Origin: Atopsyche davidsoni
Taxonomy: Eukaryota; Arthropoda; Insecta; Trichoptera; Hydrobiosidae
DNA length: 64,000 nt
NCBI GenBank assembly: GCA_022113835.1
Contig: JAILWY010000009.1
Span: forward strand, 5,493,501 to 5,557,500
Reading direction: 5' to 3'
Notes under the pieces: generated by a model
Database searches by the model: none
The model's input: only the letters and a program-made list of their open reading frames with translations
What the model was told of the DNA's origin: nothing
Translations under genes and position numbers: made by a program
In this document: piece after piece, positions 59,461 through 64,000 of the stretch
How positions within the stretch are numbered: the first letter of the stretch is position 1
Layout: each line of letters begins with the position of its first letter

Positions 59461-62400
59461 TAAGCACACATTATTAACAATTCGTTCATATAATTAACAA
59501 AGGAGAATATTAAAAAAACTAAAAAATTTATGAATGATCTTAAATTTAACCGGTGTTAATGTTTCAAGAGATGCCATAGAATCAAGTGTATTTTAAAAAC
59601 CTATAAATTTTTGCAATTATGAAAATATCTATATAAAAATATTAACCTTTTTTTCGTGAGAAAATTTATGAAACCCAAAAAGCTCCTTCCGTAGTGCCTT
59701 TTAGATTCCTTCGGTTTGTGTACATCATCGAAGATACGGAACAAAAAACCAACGCTCGAGTCAAGAGTCCATTGAACCAGGAATGTCATATTTATTATTT
59801 TTTAATGACTCGGGGATTCCGACAGAAACAAAGCCTTTTGCTGTAGCAGAAGGACGAGTGCTATTTATTCCTGATAATTGGAAGTAAGCAACTTCAACCC
59901 TTCAGTTGAAAACGTTTTTATTTCACCTTAATATATATTTGTTTACATCATAGAGTAGAGTCGCGGTAGTAAAGTCGTACCTTTTTTTTTAAATAAAAAT
60001 AAGCGAAAAAAGCCACTAGCTTCTGAGAATATTGCCTGTTTAAATGCTAAACCGCAATAAGTGGCAAAATACAGCAGTGAAATGTGAGTTTAAGGTGAGG
60101 ATATTTTTTGCGATTCATAAGGCAGACCTAAGTATTACTTTTACAGGTGAAAAAACACATATTTCGAATTTAATTTAAAAGAAATATGGTATACATTTTA
60201 AAAAGCAGTGTACATTTATACTATTTTACAAAACATATGAAAATTCTTTTGAAATAATATTTACTAACAAACAAAATATTAGAATATTTTTATATCATTA
60301 GGTACTCAGGTAATCGATTCGCTCGTGAAAGAAGAAGTGTCGTGAATAACTTTTCAATTTATTTTCTTCGTTTCGTGTGCGCTCCAAAAACCGGATTTAT
60401 CTTAAGATCTTATAAAATTAATTAATTTCTTTATTTTAAAAAACATATGATAATTGAATTTCAATACTTAATAAGTCATTTCATTGCTGTTAATCTAAGC
60501 TTACTTTTTTCGTGTATCCCACCTGTCTTCAATATTTTTTCGTTTCGAAAGCTTTTTGTCCAGCCTGTTGCGTATGCAGAAATCGATGCTAGACGAATCG
60601 TAGCAGGCGATGGCACATTATATTACAAACAAGGTCATATGCTAATGTCATATTTATTTTTGTCCCAGGTTTGTCATGAAGTAATAAATATATTCGCATA
60701 ATGAAACCTATAAAAATTAATAGGAAAAACCAAATTACCACGCTGCTAGACTAGAACGGAATTTTACCTTTGTAAGAAATCCAAAGGAGCTTTCTGACGG
60801 TAAAATGAAAGAATAACATTGAGGAAAAGCACAGAACGCGGCGACAGATATTTGGGTCAACCGATACTCGTCGAATAGTAAGAACGCAAAATTTGCATTC
60901 GTTAAACCTAGAAATTGTAATAGAAATGTGAACGTTGACGAAATTTAAAAAGAAAAATACGAACGAAGTTCATCGTCACTATAATTTTGTAAATCACATT
61001 TATTTTTTCCTGGTGTTCACTTTTTAACAAAACCTCATTTGAGCAATGCATGTTTAAAATTATTATAAAGAAAAAAAACATAAAAGTACCAATGAAAAGA
61101 GCCACGCCGATGGGTATGAAGCATAAATAATAGCAATGTTATAGCCATCAATTCCAAATCATCACTACATATTTTTAATTATAAAATTACATCGCCACCT
61201 AGGTTTAAAATAAACAGATAATATTATTTCAGTTAAAATAAATTAACTATTTCAAATTATTTACCAATTGGTTTTTAAAGTGGTTTTACAAATTAAGTTT
61301 CGTATTTTTTGCAATGTATAATTGCTTTTGCTTGTAAAAGGAATTGAAAATAATCGTATATTTTTGTACGAAACAAAATAGCTTTGAATAATTATTAATT
61401 ATTTTTAAATTTAATTTCTTGATTGTAAGATATGAATATGTGGTCGAACCATTAAATGACTTCATTTGATGACGTCGTTCAGCAAATTTTCTATAATACG
61501 GGTAAAATTTTGTTTGATTTTTAAATTTTTTTTTTCTTACAAATATTTCGCTATGAAAAAAACACTACAACTACAAGTCGGTACTTTGAGAATATCACTA
61601 TATATATATATTTTTTTTTAGCAATGCTATAAGAATAAAAATAATATAGATACATAAATGCAAAGAGGCTTATAAATATCATAAATGATTTGTGTTTTCA
61701 ACGTAAAGATTTGTAGTAAAATAAATCATATTTATATACATCCAGATTTACATGTGAGATTAAATATTTCTTTGAGAACCAGCCCCAGAGCAGGCAGGCA
61801 CTTTGATGTCGTGGATCCTGGCTGGAGGTCTTCACTGAAGCAGGGAGCACTAATGCAGCATGAATAAGGGATCAACGGGTCAGAACTGCGGGTTTGCAGG
61901 ACTCTCCTGCGAAAATAATTCTTCCCTCAAAGCTGATCTGAGCTTCCAAGATTCCCACGTATACTTACTGGAATCCTATACAAAACGGTAAACTACTGCT
62001 GTGCCATATAAAGAGCTTTTGAAACTTGGAATTTTCTATCGTCTTTCAGGGATGTTTATGAATAGTTCAAAGGAAACAAAATATCAATGGCAGTTGAAAA
62101 ATTTCTCAAATTTATAACGTGAAGAAAACTATTGCTCTCACTTAAAAAACCTTACGTAAGCATCCGCTATGATTAAAGTTTTTAGTGGTATTCGTTTTTT
62201 TAAGCTTTCTGCGCTATAAAATCAAAAACCATTATTTGTTGAAATATTTATATACGCTCGGCGGCTTAGTAGTTAAAACTACCGAGACAAAAGTAAGCGA
62301 AGGTAGTAACAACTATATCGAAAGCTGCTGCTTTTATTTAAGTACATACATAAACACAAAGCACATAACGTTTTATTCAGAGTCATTTACTGAAGTGGAT

Positions 62401-63836
62401 CCGTGTAAAAGATAAATAAATGAGTTTAGATATTATATTAAACCGACGTATAATAAAACTTATGGCGCTATAAAACCAAACTCTCAATAGATCTACTTAA
62501 TGAGCTCCTGTGCATAAGATGCAAATAACTTTTTACTATTTCTGAAAAGTTTTAAATACTACTACATTTTATTCCTTTTTGTAAAATATAATATTTTTAT
62601 TGTTACGGTAGCAAATTATGAATGTACAAAATACATTTTTATTTTAAATTTGATGAGGTGAATCATTGAAATTAAAAAATTTATTTCAAACATTTCTTGT
62701 AAATTTTTGTTAACTTATATATAAGAAAAAAAATACTTCGATCCAGTAGAATAAACTTAATAAAAGACGTTGACAGTCTTCTATCTGACATATACTTAAT
62801 CTGACAGCTGTCCAGTTGCAAATATGTTTAAAAATATAAAGACATTACAAATATCAATTAATATAATAACTTTGAAACAATACGATTTAAGAAGTATTTA
62901 TCTGATATAAAATTTTAAAAATATTAAAAAAACATATTTTCCAAAAAAAAAATTCGCGTTGTCATCGCTTACTGATTATGTGGTCTAAGGTTCAAATTTA
63001 AGTAGAAAACGTATATTATATTTAAAGAAAAATTTAAGTAAAATCACTTTTATTATGCTTTCCCGTGATTATAAAAAATATATATAAAAGATCGGCAATA
63101 ATATAAATGTATATATATTTATATCGTACTTTACATAGTAGCTTTCAACATCGTCGCTATAAGTCATATTTTCGCTATTAATCCTTCTTCCATATGGGCC
63201 TCTGTGTCTCAGATAAGAGTGATTAAAAATATTCTTAACATTCGTTAAATTACAATAACAACAAAAAAAACAAAGAGACGTTTAACTTTTATTATTTCGC
63301 AATTCAAAATAAATTGCCTTGGGGATTGGAGCAGCCCCTGACTCGTAAACCCTTTAGTTATACCTGTTTCTGTTTTCATGAGTACTTTTTCACAGCTTTC
63401 TCGAAGCGTTCAGTAAACTATAATAAATCCATGTGGCAGAAACTTATCTACGGGCCTGAGCGTGTACCTTCTTAGAGCTCACTTGAATAGAAACATATTG
63501 AAAGAAAGGTTTTCTCATATTCTACTTTATTTTTTATGTTCATCAATTCATTTCTTACGGCTCGATAGATAGCAGATGCTTGGAAATAACATTATTTTTG
63601 TCTTATAAAATTCGGTAATATTGTTTGATGTCTTATTTATTTCAGTAAAACTGAAAATAGCGAGAGTGCCGGCTCGGAGTGCAACACTCTTAGAGATGTG
63701 AGCACTCTTTATTATAATTATGAACCAATACCAATTAAATAACAAAACGTGTTTAACGAAACTGCATGTATAATAATATACAAATAAACACATTTTTAAT
63801 CCAAAATATTAAATTTAGATACGTTAAAAGAATAGA
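59461..63836. other. AT-rich stretch, little visible
   Basis: A patch at 60530-60690 has an acceptor-like tract (AAAGCTTTTTGTCCAG) before an open frame (plus, 60447-60701) that I cannot assign. A balanced patch at 61770-61950 likewise shows no known domain. The remainder is AT-rich and unremarkable. Confidence 0.35.
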
Positions 63837-64000
63837 TCTTGTTGAGGGAAAGGCATTTGATTCGTGAAGAACGCATAACTAAACATGTTTAGTTATGCAT
63901 CTGATGATGACCCAGTGTATTGGGTCGAAACTAGTAATGCATATAATTTTAATAAACTCAAAGTGAAGACAAAATACAAAGGTACTTTTATCATTATATT
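63837..64000 (+). mobile_element. hammerhead-bearing repeat (family A), copy 3, cut by the window end
   Basis: Aligns with copies 1 and 2 from GTTTAGTTATGCATCTGATG through CTCAAAGTGAAGAC to TACTTTTATCATTATA. Upstream, AAGGCATTTGATTCGTGAAG (63850-63869) is the reverse complement of sequence found downstream of copy 2 near 46800. This again indicates inverted copies of the element's own flank, as in Penelope-like terminal repeats. Confidence 0.8.
63894..63943 (+). ncRNA. hammerhead ribozyme motif, copy 3 (best preserved)
   Basis: Box 1 is CTGATGA (63901-63907). Stem II is GACCC/GGGTC (63909-63913 with 63922-63926) with an 8-nt loop. Box 2 is GAAA (63927-63930). Helix III is AC/GT with a two-base loop, and cleavage is predicted after A63936. 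Helix I is 7 bp (63894-63900 with 63937-63943), including the self-complementary ATGCAT on both sides. It has the same extra U (63908) after box 1. All other catalytic-core bases of the hammerhead (C3 U4 G5 A6 U7 G8 A9, G12 A13 A14, U16.1, H17) are present. Confidence 0.8.

Larger units (their letters stand above)
5413..64000 (-). other. inferred giant 5' intron of the syntrophin gene (runs off the window)
   Basis: No exon upstream of 5412 was recognised on the minus strand, yet the exon at 5412 starts with a genuine acceptor. At least one upstream exon, with the initiator ATG, is therefore required. A recursive-splice-type site in the correct orientation at 47258/47259 suggests that the intron reaches at least that far. 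Open frames in this stretch are short, lack recognisable domains and mostly overlap in several frames of GC-rich islands. What I see is inference from absence plus the ratchet site. An intergenic stretch or a short unrecognised first exon within it is possible. Confidence 0.5.

Noticed and set aside
60447..60701. Plus-strand frame with acceptor-like GCTTTTTGTCCAG before PVAYAEIDARRIVAGDG
   Set aside because: The segment after the acceptor looks mildly protein-like, but I recognise no family and the donor (AAG|GTCATA) is weak; it is also antisense to the inferred gene.

Overview
This is an AT-rich eukaryotic window, about 64 kb and almost entirely non-coding. It most likely comes from the interior of a very large gene in an arthropod, probably an insect. 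The only protein-coding host sequence I can support is two adjoining exons on the minus strand at 5278-5412 and 4278-4437. Together they encode the N-terminal split-PH segment and the first half of the PDZ domain of a gamma-type syntrophin (resembling Drosophila Syn2 / vertebrate SNTG). Both exons have clean splice sites, join in phase 0, and are GC-rich in third positions against an AT-rich background. The PDZ domain is cut by a phase-1 intron at 4277, and its second half is not visible in the remaining 4.2 kb, so it should lie beyond base 1. The initiator exon is not visible upstream, so everything from 5413 to 64000 is best read as one giant 5' intron (58 kb or more), although an undetected gene inside it cannot be excluded.

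Two things support the giant-intron reading. First, a near-ideal recursive splice site (ratchet point: pyrimidine tract, CAG|GTAAGC) lies on the same minus strand at 47258/47259, with weaker look-alikes at 53915/53916 and 25287/25288. Second, the intron is studded with short islands of higher GC that carry dense transcription-factor-like words: three ACAATGG Sox words near 12.5 kb, a GGGGATTTCCC kappaB/Dorsal word near 8.8 kb, a GTCACGTGAC E-box at 23.5 kb, repeated AATAACC at 37.4 kb, and a TATA/CCAAT/CRE-like cluster at 24.9 kb. Such islands would fit intronic enhancers or a nested promoter.

Mobile DNA makes up much of the rest. I see an internally deleted mariner with TA duplications inside the syntrophin intron (4791-5129). 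There are two hAT elements with perfect 8-bp target duplications (18812-19552 and 27301-28060) and two probable hAT ends (2692 and 57855). A foldback element with about 110-bp arms sits between TTAA sites (30024-30427), and a relic near 13.6-14.2 kb carries a piggyBac-like transposase fragment. Four copies of a roughly 150-bp SINE/LINE-tail-like repeat are present. One inverted-repeat family carries a 76-nt tRNA-like module, in one copy as a head-to-head pair.

The most striking repeat has three copies (18.8, 46.7 and 63.9 kb), each containing the core of a minimal type I hammerhead ribozyme with a two-base-pair helix III. That architecture is typical of Penelope-like retroelements and retrozymes. 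One copy has been split within stem II by a hAT element. Minisatellites of 8, 11, 14 and 51 bp, a (TA)n tract and two G-quadruplex-prone tracts complete the inventory. No CRISPR, operon or other prokaryotic feature is present.
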